Below are positions 1-7,577 of a stretch of 49,421 nucleotides of DNA, one piece after another. Made by a program: the position numbers and the translations under genes. Every line of letters begins with the position of its first letter. The stretch's first letter is position 1. Source of the stretch: an uncultured Clostridia bacterium (GTDB lineage Bacteria > Bacillota > Clostridia > Christensenellales > CAG-138); contig CAJOKM010000005.1 of the NCBI GenBank assembly GCA_905235205.1, positions 1-49,421 of the forward strand, read 5' to 3'. The notes beneath the pieces are model-generated. The model was not told the DNA's origin and did not search any database. It saw nothing but the letters and a program-made list of their open reading frames with translations.

Positions 1-16
1 CGCTGCTCTGGATTAC

Positions 17-53
17 AAAAGCCCGATCCAGTACCGTACCGAATCAGGCTTTT
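17..53. terminator. Possible terminator-like hairpin at the left edge
   Basis: A 7-base arm AAAAGCC (17-23) pairs with GGCTTTT (47-53). Either strand has a short run of T after the stem. It may end a gene beyond the left edge. The loop is long, so this is a weak call. Bases 54-140 show nothing further. Confidence 0.3.
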
Positions 54-142
54 GACAATTATTCTTTTTCTCTGTCTACTTTTGCTTGACAAGTGCACGA
101 AGAGGCGCTCTCTAAAAGGTGGTTTTCAAGCGTATCCAAAAG

Positions 143-300
143 CCTTCCCCTTGAGGGGAAGGTGGCGCAGCGTGAGCGAAGCCGGATGAGGTGAATATCT
201 AAAAGCATCAGCTCTTACGGATCGGACGAACGCATTGCGCTCGCTTCCCTGAACACCTCATCAGTCAACTTCGTTGCCAGCTTCCCCTCAAGGGGAAGCC
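143..300. repeat. Palindromic MITE-like intergenic repeat
   Basis: Two arms of about 48 bases (143-192 and 253-300) are imperfect reverse complements. Each arm carries its own small palindrome, CTTCCCC-TTGA-GGGGAAG on the left and its mirror on the right, and ends towards the centre in GATGAGGTG/CACCTCATC. About 60 unrelated bases separate the arms. There is no transposase. The sequence resembles dispersed non-autonomous palindromic repeats that I recall from many Clostridia genomes. No clear target-site duplication is visible. Confidence 0.7.
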
Positions 301-360
301 GCTTTCTGGAAGAGCGCACTTATACACCGCCATGCGGAAGTGATGCGTGCGCTTCAGGCA

Positions 361-397
361 AACAAAAAACTTCCGAAAAGAAACTATTTCTCGGAAG
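361..397 (-). terminator. Intrinsic terminator of the nucleoside phosphorylase gene
   Basis: On the minus strand CTTCCGA (391-397) pairs with TCGGAAG (370-376), with further pairing of GAAA with TTTC inside, and the stem is followed by a run of six T (364-369). It lies about 40 bases past the stop codon of the phosphorylase. Confidence 0.75.
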
Positions 398-436
398 GTT
401 CAAATTCGTTTCATTCCGACAAGCCGGAATTTGCCA

Positions 437-1201
437 CTATAGATTAACCACATATTCGGCGAGCGCAAGTGCTATGTCAAAATGTCCCGGATCATGCTGC
501 GTGTGTTCGATTTGCCCTTTCTTTTTTCTGTCAGTCCATTCTGGTGCATCCAGCAGATCTCCGCTTGTAAAGAACATGTACACTTCCAGCCCGCGGAAAT
601 CACAGACTGCCTGAACAGCAGAACCTTCCATTTCAACCGAAATGCAGCCGTCCGCCTTGTGCTTTTCAAAGTTATTGACAGTTTCCCGATAGAAAGCGTC
701 TGTAGTCCAGGTTTTGCCCAAAACATACGGGATTCGGTTTTCTTCCATGAAAGCTTTTACGATATCATGGTTTTTGATCCGGATATAGTCAGAGGCAGGC
801 GCATAATGATAGGAGGTTCCTTCATCTCTGTAGGCTTCTGTCGGAATCATGATCTTGCCTCTGGCAATTTCCTTGTCAAGGCATCCTGCTCCGCCATAAT
901 GGACGATCTTTTTCGTATCCAGGACAGTTGACAATTCTTCAATCGGGCCGATACAAGCAGGCGCTCCTACCCAGGTTCTGAAAAACCCGATTCTCTTCCC
1001 GTGGTGCCTGAGCAGATATACCGAAGTTGCTCCGCACGCCATCGCGTATTCTCCGACTTTCTCGCAGTCATAGTGAGCGATCACATACTTTTCAACTTCC
1101 TCTGAAAATGTGTAAATGACCGCATCAACCTGAACGGCGTTCTCGTTTTTCTTTATATTGATCTTGGCAGGGGATTTATCGTCAAAAGAATCTGTAATCA
1201 T
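437..1201 (-). CDS. Nucleoside phosphorylase (PNP/UDP phosphorylase family)
   Basis: 254 aa, the usual length for the PNP_UDP_1 family, which splits a nucleoside with phosphate into free base and (deoxy)ribose-1-phosphate in the cytosol. The C-terminal half has the family hallmark VEMEGSAVQAV, where the Glu of the MEG motif contacts the ribose hydroxyls. Other family features are GGAGCLD (the glycine-rich turn after strand 3) and a terminal TSGD segment. The N-terminal region is longer than in simple uridine phosphorylases, so the substrate cannot be named. The gene stands alone between a terminator and the ispH-rpsA terminator. The ATG at 1201 is preceded by ACGGAGAAAG, an acceptable ribosome site. 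The family call is firm and the substrate unknown. Confidence 0.85.
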   Translation of the reverse strand: MITDSFDDKSPAKINIKKNENAVQVDAVIYTFSEEVEKYVIAHYDCEKVGEYAMACGATSVYLLRHHGKRIGFFRTWVGAPACIGPIEELSTVLDTKKIVHYGGAGCLDKEIARGKIMIPTEAYRDEGTSYHYAPASDYIRIKNHDIVKAFMEENRIPYVLGKTWTTDAFYRETVNNFEKHKADGCISVEMEGSAVQAVCDFRGLEVYMFFTSGDLLDAPEWTDRKKKGQIEHTQHDPGHFDIALALAEYVVNL

Positions 1202-1325
1202 CGGCTTCTTCTTTCTCCGTTATCTGCAGCATTTCAGGAAATTGTCATTTGCCATATACTGCTATACTATCTCGCCAAATTGCGATTTGTCGTATTGATT
1301 CTATCATGATTTCCAATAAAATACA

Positions 1326-1364
1326 ACAAAAAAAGTACAGACGACCGAAATCGACTGTACTTTT
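1326..1364 (-). terminator. Terminator of the surE...ispH-rpsA operon (bidirectional)
   Basis: A 14-position stem (arms 1331-1344 and 1351-1364, one mismatch) is flanked by an A-run on the left and T-run on the right, so it can work on either strand. On the minus strand it follows the ispH-rpsA stop by about 100 bases, with the truncated structured repeat (1392-1465) in between. Confidence 0.7.
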
Positions 1365-1391
1365 GAAAATCCACCTTGACAGAACGCCTGT

Positions 1392-1465
1392 GAACGCTCT
1401 TTCTTCATGCCTGATTTTGTTATCATTCCTCGCTGCCAATGATCTGGCGCCGTTATCGACAGTCG
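1392..1465 (+). repeat. Truncated copy (C) of the 186-bp structured repeat
   Basis: This stretch matches the 3' half of the copies at 7386-7573 and 49010-49193. It has the hairpin arm ACGCTCTTTCTTCATGCC, the block GATCTGGCGCCGTTATCG and the end GACAGTCG. The 5' half, which would hold the opposite arms, is missing, so it cannot fold like the complete copies. It ends one base before the stop codon of ispH-rpsA, the same placement as the other copies. Confidence 0.75.
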
Positions 1466-1466
1466 A

Positions 1467-3908
1467 TTATTCCTCTTCGTCTGCCTTGAAGTTGGCGAAC
1501 AGATCCGCCAGCGACGTCGTGGTCTGCTGCACGGGCGGGAGTTCATACTCGCCGTCCTCGGAACTGCGGCGACGGCGATCCGGGCGGGACTCACGGCGCT
1601 CACCGTTGTCCTGCGCGCGGCGCGCGCTGCGCTCCTCGCGGTCCTTGTTCTGCTGCTCACGCTGCGCTTCGCGCTGCGCCTTGCGCTCCGCGTTCACACG
1701 CTCGCGCTCCGCTCTCTCCGCCGCGACCTGCTCTGCGATCTCGGGGTTCTCCTCGATCAGAGCGTCCTTGCGGCTGAGGCTAATGCGCTTTGCTTCAACG
1801 TTGACGTCGAGCACCTTGCAGCGAACGATGTCGCCGACCTTGATCTCGTCCTCGACCTTCTCGATGCGGTGGATGCCGACCTGCGAGATGTGGATGAGAC
1901 CGTCGATCGTCGGCTCAAGCGCGACGAACGCGCCGAACGGAACGATACGGACGACCTTGCCCTCCACGATGGTGCCGATCGGGTACTTCTCCGCCGCCAT
2001 GGTCCAGGGCTTCGGCTGGAGCTGCTTGTAGCCCAGCGAAATGCGCTCCTTTTCACGGTCGACGCCGAGGATCAGCACTTCGATCTCCTGACCGATGGAC
2101 AGCGCGTCGCTCGGATGCTTGACTCTGCCCCATGCGCAGTCCGTCACGTGTACGAGACCGTCTAAGCCCCCGATGTCGACGAACGCGCCGAAATCGGTGA
2201 TGCGGCGAACGATGCCGTGGATCTTCTCGCCGACGACAAGCGAATCCCACTTCGCGGCCTTGGCTGCCTTGGCTTCCTCGATGAGGACCTGCTTGATGGA
2301 CGCAACGATGCGCTTCTTGGCCTTGTCCGCTTCGAGGACCTTGACCTTGAACTCTTTACCGACGTACTCGCTGAGGTTCTCAACGTACTTGGTGGAGACG
2401 TGCGACGCCGGAATGAACGCGCGGATACCGCCGTTGATCTCAGCGATCAGGCCGCCCTTGACGACTTCCCTGCCGACCGCGTCGTAGACCTTGCCTTCGA
2501 CATCCTCGGAGAGCATTTCGTCCCAGAGCTTTTTGCCTTCGACGTTCTTGCGGGAAAGACGGACGTTGCCTTCGCCGTCGTTGACCATAACGACTTCGAC
2601 GTCGATGCTGTCGCCTTCCTTGACGACGTCTTCCGGACGGACTTCCGGATCCTGTGCGAATTCATTCTTCGGGATCACGCCGTCTGCCTTGTAACCGATA
2701 TTGACAAAAACTTCGCCGTCCACGATCTGCAGCACGGTGCCCGTGATCAGCTGACCGGGATGGATCCGCTTGACGGTCTTTTCAAATGCCTGTTCGAAGG
2801 TCTCGGGCTCGGCTTCCGCCTCTGCCGCTTCGACTGCTTCCGCGACGGGCGCGGCCGCTTCTTCAACAGCTTCTTCCGTTGCTTCAACAGCTTCTTCCGC
2901 AGCTGCCGGTGCTTCTTCGACGGTTTCAACCGCTTCCTCAACGGTTTCCTTGACTTCTTCAACCGCCTCTTCAACGGTTTCGACTGCCGTCTGCGCTTCT
3001 TCGGCAACGGCTTCTTTGGTTTCGGCGACAACCTCAGCGGGAGCTTCCGCTTCGATGGTTTCCACTGTCGTCTTTTCGAGTTCGCTCATTACTTGTTTAA
3101 CCTCCCTAATCATCGCGGTCGGCGTCGATGCGCCTGCGATAATACCTATTATATCATTGTCTTTTATTTTTGCAAGAGAAATTTTGCCGATATCATCGAT
3201 GATTTCAGCTTCCTTGCAAGTTTTTTTGCACAAATCGAGAAGCGCGCACGTATTTGCGCTCGTTTCCGAGCCGAGAACGAAGATTCGCGTACAGGTTTTC
3301 GCGAGGATCTCCGCCTCCTGCTGACGCTGTCGGGTCGTGTCGCAGATTGTGCAGTGTGCCGAAAGCGACGGACAGTTTTTCGAAAGCACGGCAAGCACCG
3401 CGTCGTAAACCTCCTGCTTTGCGGTCGTCTGGGACACGAACGTGACCGGTCCCGCAAACGAACACGCCGCCGCATCCTCCGCCGTTTCGACCGTGATCGC
3501 GTCTTCGCCCGCGCGGCTTCGGATGCCGATCACTTCGGGGTGCGTGGGGCTGCCTAAAATCACGACGCGCCCGGAATCGCTTTGCGCGCGTTCGACGATC
3601 CGGTGGATGCGTTTCACAAACGGGCAGGTTGCGTCGATCACCTTCACGCCTTTTTGGACGCACGCGTCGAACACGTCCTGCGGCGCGCCGTGCGCGCGAA
3701 TGACCAGCGTGTCGCCCGGCTTCAGGTCATCGACCGATCCGACGGCGTTTATCCCGCGGTGTTCGAGTTCTTCGACCACGCGTTCGTTGTGGATGATCCG
3801 CCCGTAGGTGCAGACGTGCGCGCCCGTCTTCGCCGCCTCGTTGACGAGATCGATCGCCCGCGAAACGCCGAAGCAGAATCCGCCGTGCTTTGCTTCCAAG
3901 ATCCGCAT
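1467..3908 (-). CDS. ispH-rpsA: Fused IspH (HMBPP reductase) - ribosomal protein S1
   Basis: 813 aa. Residues 1-277 are IspH, the iron-sulfur enzyme that makes IPP and DMAPP in the last step of the MEP isoprenoid pathway. Its three cluster cysteines are visible in GGFCFGV, ATCPFVKR and TICDTTRQ. An Ala/Glu/Val-rich linker (about 278-375) leads to four S1 RNA-binding domains (starting near 382) and a charged Arg/Glu tail. This fusion is known in Clostridia. Inside the gene, GGGAGG lies 11 bases before an in-frame ATG at 3089, exactly where S1 begins (540 aa), so a separate S1 protein may also be made. The start at 3908 is one base from the end of the acyltransferase gene, consistent with cotranscription. 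Confidence 0.95.
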   Translation of the reverse strand: MRILEAKHGGFCFGVSRAIDLVNEAAKTGAHVCTYGRIIHNERVVEELEHRGINAVGSVDDLKPGDTLVIRAHGAPQDVFDACVQKGVKVIDATCPFVKRIHRIVERAQSDSGRVVILGSPTHPEVIGIRSRAGEDAITVETAEDAAACSFAGPVTFVSQTTAKQEVYDAVLAVLSKNCPSLSAHCTICDTTRQRQQEAEILAKTCTRIFVLGSETSANTCALLDLCKKTCKEAEIIDDIGKISLAKIKDNDIIGIIAGASTPTAMIREVKQVMSELEKTTVETIEAEAPAEVVAETKEAVAEEAQTAVETVEEAVEEVKETVEEAVETVEEAPAAAEEAVEATEEAVEEAAAPVAEAVEAAEAEAEPETFEQAFEKTVKRIHPGQLITGTVLQIVDGEVFVNIGYKADGVIPKNEFAQDPEVRPEDVVKEGDSIDVEVVMVNDGEGNVRLSRKNVEGKKLWDEMLSEDVEGKVYDAVGREVVKGGLIAEINGGIRAFIPASHVSTKYVENLSEYVGKEFKVKVLEADKAKKRIVASIKQVLIEEAKAAKAAKWDSLVVGEKIHGIVRRITDFGAFVDIGGLDGLVHVTDCAWGRVKHPSDALSIGQEIEVLILGVDREKERISLGYKQLQPKPWTMAAEKYPIGTIVEGKVVRIVPFGAFVALEPTIDGLIHISQVGIHRIEKVEDEIKVGDIVRCKVLDVNVEAKRISLSRKDALIEENPEIAEQVAAERAERERVNAERKAQREAQREQQNKDREERSARRAQDNGERRESRPDRRRRSSEDGEYELPPVQQTTTSLADLFANFKADEEE

Positions 3909-3909
3909 T

Positions 3910-4509
3910 TCAGAGCGCCTCCGCCGTATCGCGCAGAGTCATCATCGCGTCGGTGATCGCCGCGTTGACCGCGTCGACCGGTTTCTTGCCCGGGCAGCGC
4001 GCTTTGACCTCGGCGGGATAGATCGGATCGCCGACCGCGGCTTTCACCCGCTGTCCGAACCGGCGGTCATGGTGCACGATATAGATCGGCACGATCGGCG
4101 CGTCGGCACGCAGCGCGATGAATGCGCAGCCCTTGTCGAGCGAGTCCATATCGCGCTCCGTCGACGAGCGGTGCCCCTCCGGGAAGATGCCGAACGCCTT
4201 GCCCTTGTTCAAAAGCGCGCAGGCGTGCTTGATCGACTTCGTGTCCGCGGTGCGCTGATTGACCGGAAAGCACAAAAGAAGCCGGAACACGGCGCGCATG
4301 AACTTGGACGAAAACAGCGTGGACTTTGCCATAAAGTGAATGAACCGCGTGGTGATCGTAACGATCCACAACGGATCGCTCATCTTGACGTGGTTGGAGA
4401 CGTAGATTACCTTGCCCTTGCTTTTTAACGCCGCACGGTTTATTACCTTCGGACGCCCGTAGATCAGAAGAATGGGCTTTAAGATCAGTACGCCGAGCAG
4501 ATACAGCAT
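3910..4509 (-). CDS. plsC: 1-acylglycerol-3-phosphate acyltransferase (PlsC family)
   Basis: 199 aa. PlsC-family enzymes transfer an acyl chain to lysophosphatidic acid at the membrane during phospholipid synthesis. The catalytic H-x4-D box is NHVKMSD (near residue 36), and the substrate-binding box is FPEGHRS. The hydrophobic N-terminus (MLYLLGVLILKPILLIYG) can act as a membrane anchor. It is slightly shorter than many PlsC proteins but has all boxes. It sits between cmk and ispH-rpsA, with one base to cmk. The cmk-plsC-ispH-rpsA order is common in Clostridia. The symbol follows the family; the exact acyl acceptor is inferred. Confidence 0.88.
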   Translation of the reverse strand: MLYLLGVLILKPILLIYGRPKVINRAALKSKGKVIYVSNHVKMSDPLWIVTITTRFIHFMAKSTLFSSKFMRAVFRLLLCFPVNQRTADTKSIKHACALLNKGKAFGIFPEGHRSSTERDMDSLDKGCAFIALRADAPIVPIYIVHHDRRFGQRVKAAVGDPIYPAEVKARCPGKKPVDAVNAAITDAMMTLRDTAEAL

Positions 4510-4510
4510 G

Positions 4511-5164
4511 CTATACCTCCGAAAGAATGGCTTCGACCGCTTCCTCGATCGTCAGGTTCGTCGTATCGATCTTTTTGGTATCGTCGCCGCAGTACAGCGG
4601 CTTGTACGCGCGCTCGCTGTCCTGCTTGTCGCGGCGGATGATGTCCGCTAAGATTGTATCATAGTGCGCGGACTGTCCCTGCTCGACAAGCTGCTTCATC
4701 CGGCGGTTTGCGCGCTCCTCCGCCGACGCGGTCACGAAGAACTTGTACGGCGTGTCGGGGATCACATTCGTGCAGATGTCGCGTCCGTCCATGACCACGC
4801 GCTCTCTGTGCGCCACCTCGCGCTGCAGATCGGAGAGCCGGTCGCGCACGGCGGGAACGCGGCTTACAAGCGACGCGCCCTGACTGATCTCCTCTGTGCG
4901 CAGTTCGCCCGTCACGTCCTCTCCGTCGATCAGCATGTGCTGCGCGCCGTTTTCATAGCGCACCTCAACGTCTACCACGCCGACCAGGTGCGTGAGCGCG
5001 TCCTCGTCCGTAAACGAAACGCCGCGCCGCTTTGCCGCGACCGCAACCGCGCGGTACATCGCGCCCGTATCGAGATAGGGAATGCCGAGCGCCGATGCGA
5101 TGCGCTTTGCGATGGTGCTCTTGCCCGCGCCCGCGGGACCGTCGATTCCGATGCTCTGTTTCAT
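4511..5164 (-). CDS. cmk: Cytidylate kinase
   Basis: 217 aa. It phosphorylates CMP and dCMP with ATP in pyrimidine nucleotide supply. The N-terminal P-loop is GPAGAGKST, followed by LDTGAMYRA (nucleotide monophosphate site) and VMDGRDICT. The length is typical. The ATG at 5164 overlaps the TGA of the flavoprotein gene in ATGA, and translation from it gives the family N-terminus. The frame stays open upstream by 72 codons, but that part has no family similarity and lies within the flavoprotein gene. Confidence 0.95.
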   Translation of the reverse strand: MKQSIGIDGPAGAGKSTIAKRIASALGIPYLDTGAMYRAVAVAAKRRGVSFTDEDALTHLVGVVDVEVRYENGAQHMLIDGEDVTGELRTEEISQGASLVSRVPAVRDRLSDLQREVAHRERVVMDGRDICTNVIPDTPYKFFVTASAEERANRRMKQLVEQGQSAHYDTILADIIRRDKQDSERAYKPLYCGDDTKKIDTTNLTIEEAVEAILSEV

Positions 5165-6396
5165 GATTCTGCCTCCGTAGAAATACTGCTGCCCGCAAGC
5201 GCGCCGGTCGACCAGGCGATCTGCAGGTTGAATCCGCCCGTAAAGGCGTCCGTATCCAGGATCTCGCCCGCAAAGAACAGGTTTTTGATCTTCTTCGATT
5301 CCATGGTGGACGGGTTGACCTCCCGCACCGAAACGCCGCCGCGCGTAACGACCGCCTCGGCGATCGGTCTTGCGCCGCAAACGTGCAGCTTGAGCCCTTT
5401 CAGCGTATCGACGAGCGCCTTGCGCTGCGCCTTTGTGCAGTTGCCGGCAGGACAGTCCGCCTCGATCCCCGCCGTTTCCAAAACGATTGAGAGAAGCCGC
5501 TGCGGCAGCAGACCGTACAGCGCGCCGCCGAACGTCTTTTTCGCGTTCGCCGCAAGGTCGCGCAAGAGCCGCGCGTCAAGCTGTTCCTCGCCGAGCCCCG
5601 GCTTCAGATCGATCGACAGAAGCGTTCCTTCCGGTTTGTCCGCAATCAGCGCGGAACACGACAGAACGAGCGGTCCGCTGACGCCGAAGTGCGTGAACAG
5701 CATTTCCCCGAGCTCGGAATATACCTCTTTGCCGTTTCGGTATGCGGTCAGCGTCACATTCTTAAGCGTCAGACCCGACAGGTCGGCGCACCACGGTTCC
5801 TCGGTTTCGAGCGGCACAAGCGACGCAAAGGGCTGCTCGATCGTATGCCCGAGCTCCTGCGCGAAGCGATACCCGTCGCCGGTGCTGCCGGTGCTCGGAT
5901 AACTCAAACCGCCGGTACAGAGAATCACCGCGTCAAACGGCTCGACGGTGCCCGATACGCGTACGCCCGACACCGTGCCGCCGTTTTGCAGAATGCCCGA
6001 AACGTGCGTATTGAGCCGCACGTCGACGCCCGCTTTTTTTACGGTGCGCTCGAGCGCTTTTAAGATATCGCTCGACTTGTCGGACGCCGGAAACACGCGC
6101 TGTCCGCGCTCGACCTTGGTGGGCACGCCGGCAGCTTCGATCAGCTCCACGATCGCGCGGCTGTCGAAATGCGCGTATGCGCTGTATAAAAATCTCGGGT
6201 TTCTCACCACATGCCGGAAGAACCCGTCCCGGTCCGCGGCGTTGGTCACGTTGCAGCGGCCCTTGCCGGTGATGAACAGTTTCTTGCCGAGCTTTTCGTT
6301 CTGCTCAAACAGCGTCACGCTGTGTCCGCCTTCCGCCGCCTTGATCGCGGCAAGCTGCCCCGCGGCGCCGCCGCCGATCACCGCCACACGCATCAT
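5161..6396 (-). CDS. NAD(P)/FAD-dependent oxidoreductase, BaiN/HI0933 (YhiN) family
   Basis: 411 aa. The N-terminus has the FAD-binding Rossmann motif IGGGAAGQLAA, then GKGRCNVTN, a signature of the HI0933 family. The C-terminal TRGGVSVREV and FFAGEILD match the same family. These flavoproteins are widespread in Bacillota. BaiN of Clostridium scindens acts on bile acid intermediates, but most members have no proven substrate. The context here (surE, cmk, plsC) is housekeeping, so a bile acid role should not be assumed. It overlaps surE upstream and cmk downstream by four bases each. Confidence 0.88.
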   Translation of the reverse strand: MMRVAVIGGGAAGQLAAIKAAEGGHSVTLFEQNEKLGKKLFITGKGRCNVTNAADRDGFFRHVVRNPRFLYSAYAHFDSRAIVELIEAAGVPTKVERGQRVFPASDKSSDILKALERTVKKAGVDVRLNTHVSGILQNGGTVSGVRVSGTVEPFDAVILCTGGLSYPSTGSTGDGYRFAQELGHTIEQPFASLVPLETEEPWCADLSGLTLKNVTLTAYRNGKEVYSELGEMLFTHFGVSGPLVLSCSALIADKPEGTLLSIDLKPGLGEEQLDARLLRDLAANAKKTFGGALYGLLPQRLLSIVLETAGIEADCPAGNCTKAQRKALVDTLKGLKLHVCGARPIAEAVVTRGGVSVREVNPSTMESKKIKNLFFAGEILDTDAFTGGFNLQIAWSTGALAGSSISTEAES

Positions 6397-7151
6397 CGTT
6401 CGCCTCCCAGTTCACCCGTCAGATCCGCGCTCTCTCCGCGCGCGCTGTCATACCCCATCGGCGTGACGGTCACATAGCCTTTCAAGACCCACGCGTCGTC
6501 GCTGTCCGCGTCCGCTTCGCCCGGCAGCCTTCCGCGCGGCGCCCAGTAATACGGCCGCCCGATCGGATCGGTCCGCGCCTCATACACCTCGCGGTAGCGC
6601 ACCAGGGCTAACCCGGTCTGCCGGTATCCCTTGATCGAGTCCAACGGCACGTCCGGGACGTTGACGTTATAAAACATGCCGAACGGCAGCGGGTGCGCCT
6701 TCGCATACGCAAGCATGCGCCGCGTGACCTCAACTGCGGTCTCAAAGCTGTCCGGTTGGAAGCTGTCCAGCGACATCGCGATCGCGGGGACCCCCAAAAG
6801 CGCGGCTTCCTGCGCGCCCGCACAGGTGCCCGAATACAGCGTGTCGGTCCCGAGGTTCGGTCCCGCATTGATGCCCGAAATCACCATGTCCGGTTTTTCG
6901 GGCACGAGATTTCCGAGCCCCAGCCGCACGCAGTCCACCGGCGTTCCGCTGACTGCGTAGGCGCAGACGGCGCCCTCGATCGTTTGCGGGACGGCGCGCA
7001 GCGGCGTGTACAGTGTCAGCGCCTTGCTGACCGCGCTTCTTTGTCCGTCCGGCGCAACGACGTACACCGTATGTTCGCCCGAAAACGCGTCGATCAGCGC
7101 GCGAATCCCCGGCGCGTCGATCCCGTCGTCGTTTACAAACAGGAGTTTCAT
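6393..7151 (-). CDS. surE: 5'-nucleotidase SurE
   Basis: 252 aa. SurE removes phosphate from nucleoside 5'-monophosphates using a divalent metal. The N-terminal NDDGIDAPGI gives the two metal-binding Asp residues, and SGINAGPNLG is the second metal-site block. I chose the ATG at 7151 because it gives the family N-terminus MKLLFVNDDG and lies downstream of a good promoter (7188-7217). The earlier in-frame ATG at 7223 lies upstream of that promoter. It is the first gene of a tight five-gene operon that ends with ispH-rpsA. Confidence 0.93.
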   Translation of the reverse strand: MKLLFVNDDGIDAPGIRALIDAFSGEHTVYVVAPDGQRSAVSKALTLYTPLRAVPQTIEGAVCAYAVSGTPVDCVRLGLGNLVPEKPDMVISGINAGPNLGTDTLYSGTCAGAQEAALLGVPAIAMSLDSFQPDSFETAVEVTRRMLAYAKAHPLPFGMFYNVNVPDVPLDSIKGYRQTGLALVRYREVYEARTDPIGRPYYWAPRGRLPGEADADSDDAWVLKGYVTVTPMGYDSARGESADLTGELGGER

Positions 7152-7187
7152 CTTACACCATATATCCCCATTATGCTTTCTATCCGG

Positions 7188-7217
7188 ATTATACCAAACG
7201 CACCCCCTGTTGCGCAA
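7188..7217 (-). promoter_or_regulatory. Sigma-70-type promoter of the surE operon
   Basis: On the minus strand TTGCGC (7212-7217) and a perfect TATAAT (7188-7193) are 18 bases apart. It would start transcription about 30 bases before the surE ATG. TTGACC directly upstream (7218-7223) is a less well spaced alternative -35. Confidence 0.7.
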
Positions 7218-7336
7218 GGTCAATTGTGGCGAAAAGGTTCACATGCATAAAAAGAAGGAAACCGCCTTTTGGCGTCGAATATATTAAGTAGTGCTTAGTA
7301 AGAGCCCCTTACAATAAGTACTTCTTACCGAGACGC

Positions 7337-7365
7337 AAAAAGCCGGATCTGAGTCCGGCTTTTTT
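7337..7365. terminator. Bidirectional terminator after the dnaB operon
   Basis: AAAAGCCGGA and TCCGGCTTTT form a 10-pair stem with a six-base loop, with an A-run before and a T-run after. On the minus strand it would end yybS-gdpP-rplI-dnaB transcripts after they pass the structured repeat. On the plus strand it lies upstream of that repeat. Confidence 0.85.
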
Positions 7366-7385
7366 GCTCTCTCTTTCTCTGCAAA

Positions 7386-7573
7386 GGCTGTTGAGAATGG
7401 TATCAGAAGCCGTGTTTTCGCCCTGAGCTATACTGACGTATGCGAAAGGGTGAAAACATCGGCTAGTTTGCGGCGAACAAATAGAAAGAAAGTGCGTGCC
7501 ATGCACTTTCTTCCTGCTCAAGTTTTTGTCTTATTCCTTCGCCGCAAACGGTCTGGTGCCGTTATCGGCAGCC
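7386..7573 (+). ncRNA. Structured repeat element, complete copy A (candidate RNA)
   Basis: 188 bases that fold into a Y shape with almost no unpaired junction bases. The closing stem pairs 7386-7407 with 7552-7573 (22 positions, one mismatch, five G-U). Arm 2 pairs 7408-7424 with 7447-7464 and is capped by ATAC-TGAC-GTAT. Arm 3 pairs 7467-7477 with 7538-7548 (perfect), and inside it 7484-7495 pairs with 7503-7513. A second complete copy lies at 49010-49193 and a remnant at 1392-1465. Paired changes between copies keep the stems. The G-U pairs seen on the plus strand become A-C mismatches on the minus strand in this copy, so the plus strand is the better RNA. No family name is known to me, and it could also be a MITE-like DNA element. 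Confidence 0.6.
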
Positions 7574-7577
7574 GCAA

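Noticed and set aside
1240..1320. Short inverted repeat CAAAT-TGCG-ATTTG near 1276 as an operator of the nucleoside phosphorylase gene
   Set aside because: The arms are only five bases, no well-spaced promoter could be placed next to it, and no regulator is nearby.
2800..3060. Repetitive GCTTCTTC-type stretch as a low-complexity DNA repeat
   Set aside because: It is the coding sequence of the Ala/Glu/Val-rich linker between IspH and S1.
5165..5380. 72-codon N-terminal extension of cmk
   Set aside because: It lies within the flavoprotein gene, and the P-loop of cytidylate kinase begins right after the ATG at 5164.
7152..7223. Upstream extension of surE to an ATG at 7223
   Set aside because: The extension covers the TATAAT promoter and has no family similarity; the ATG at 7151 gives the SurE N-terminus.
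7386..7573. Structured repeats as integron attC sites
   Set aside because: They follow stop codons and fold, as attC sites do, but they are not in tandem arrays, flank housekeeping genes, are longer than usual attC sites, and no integron integrase is present.
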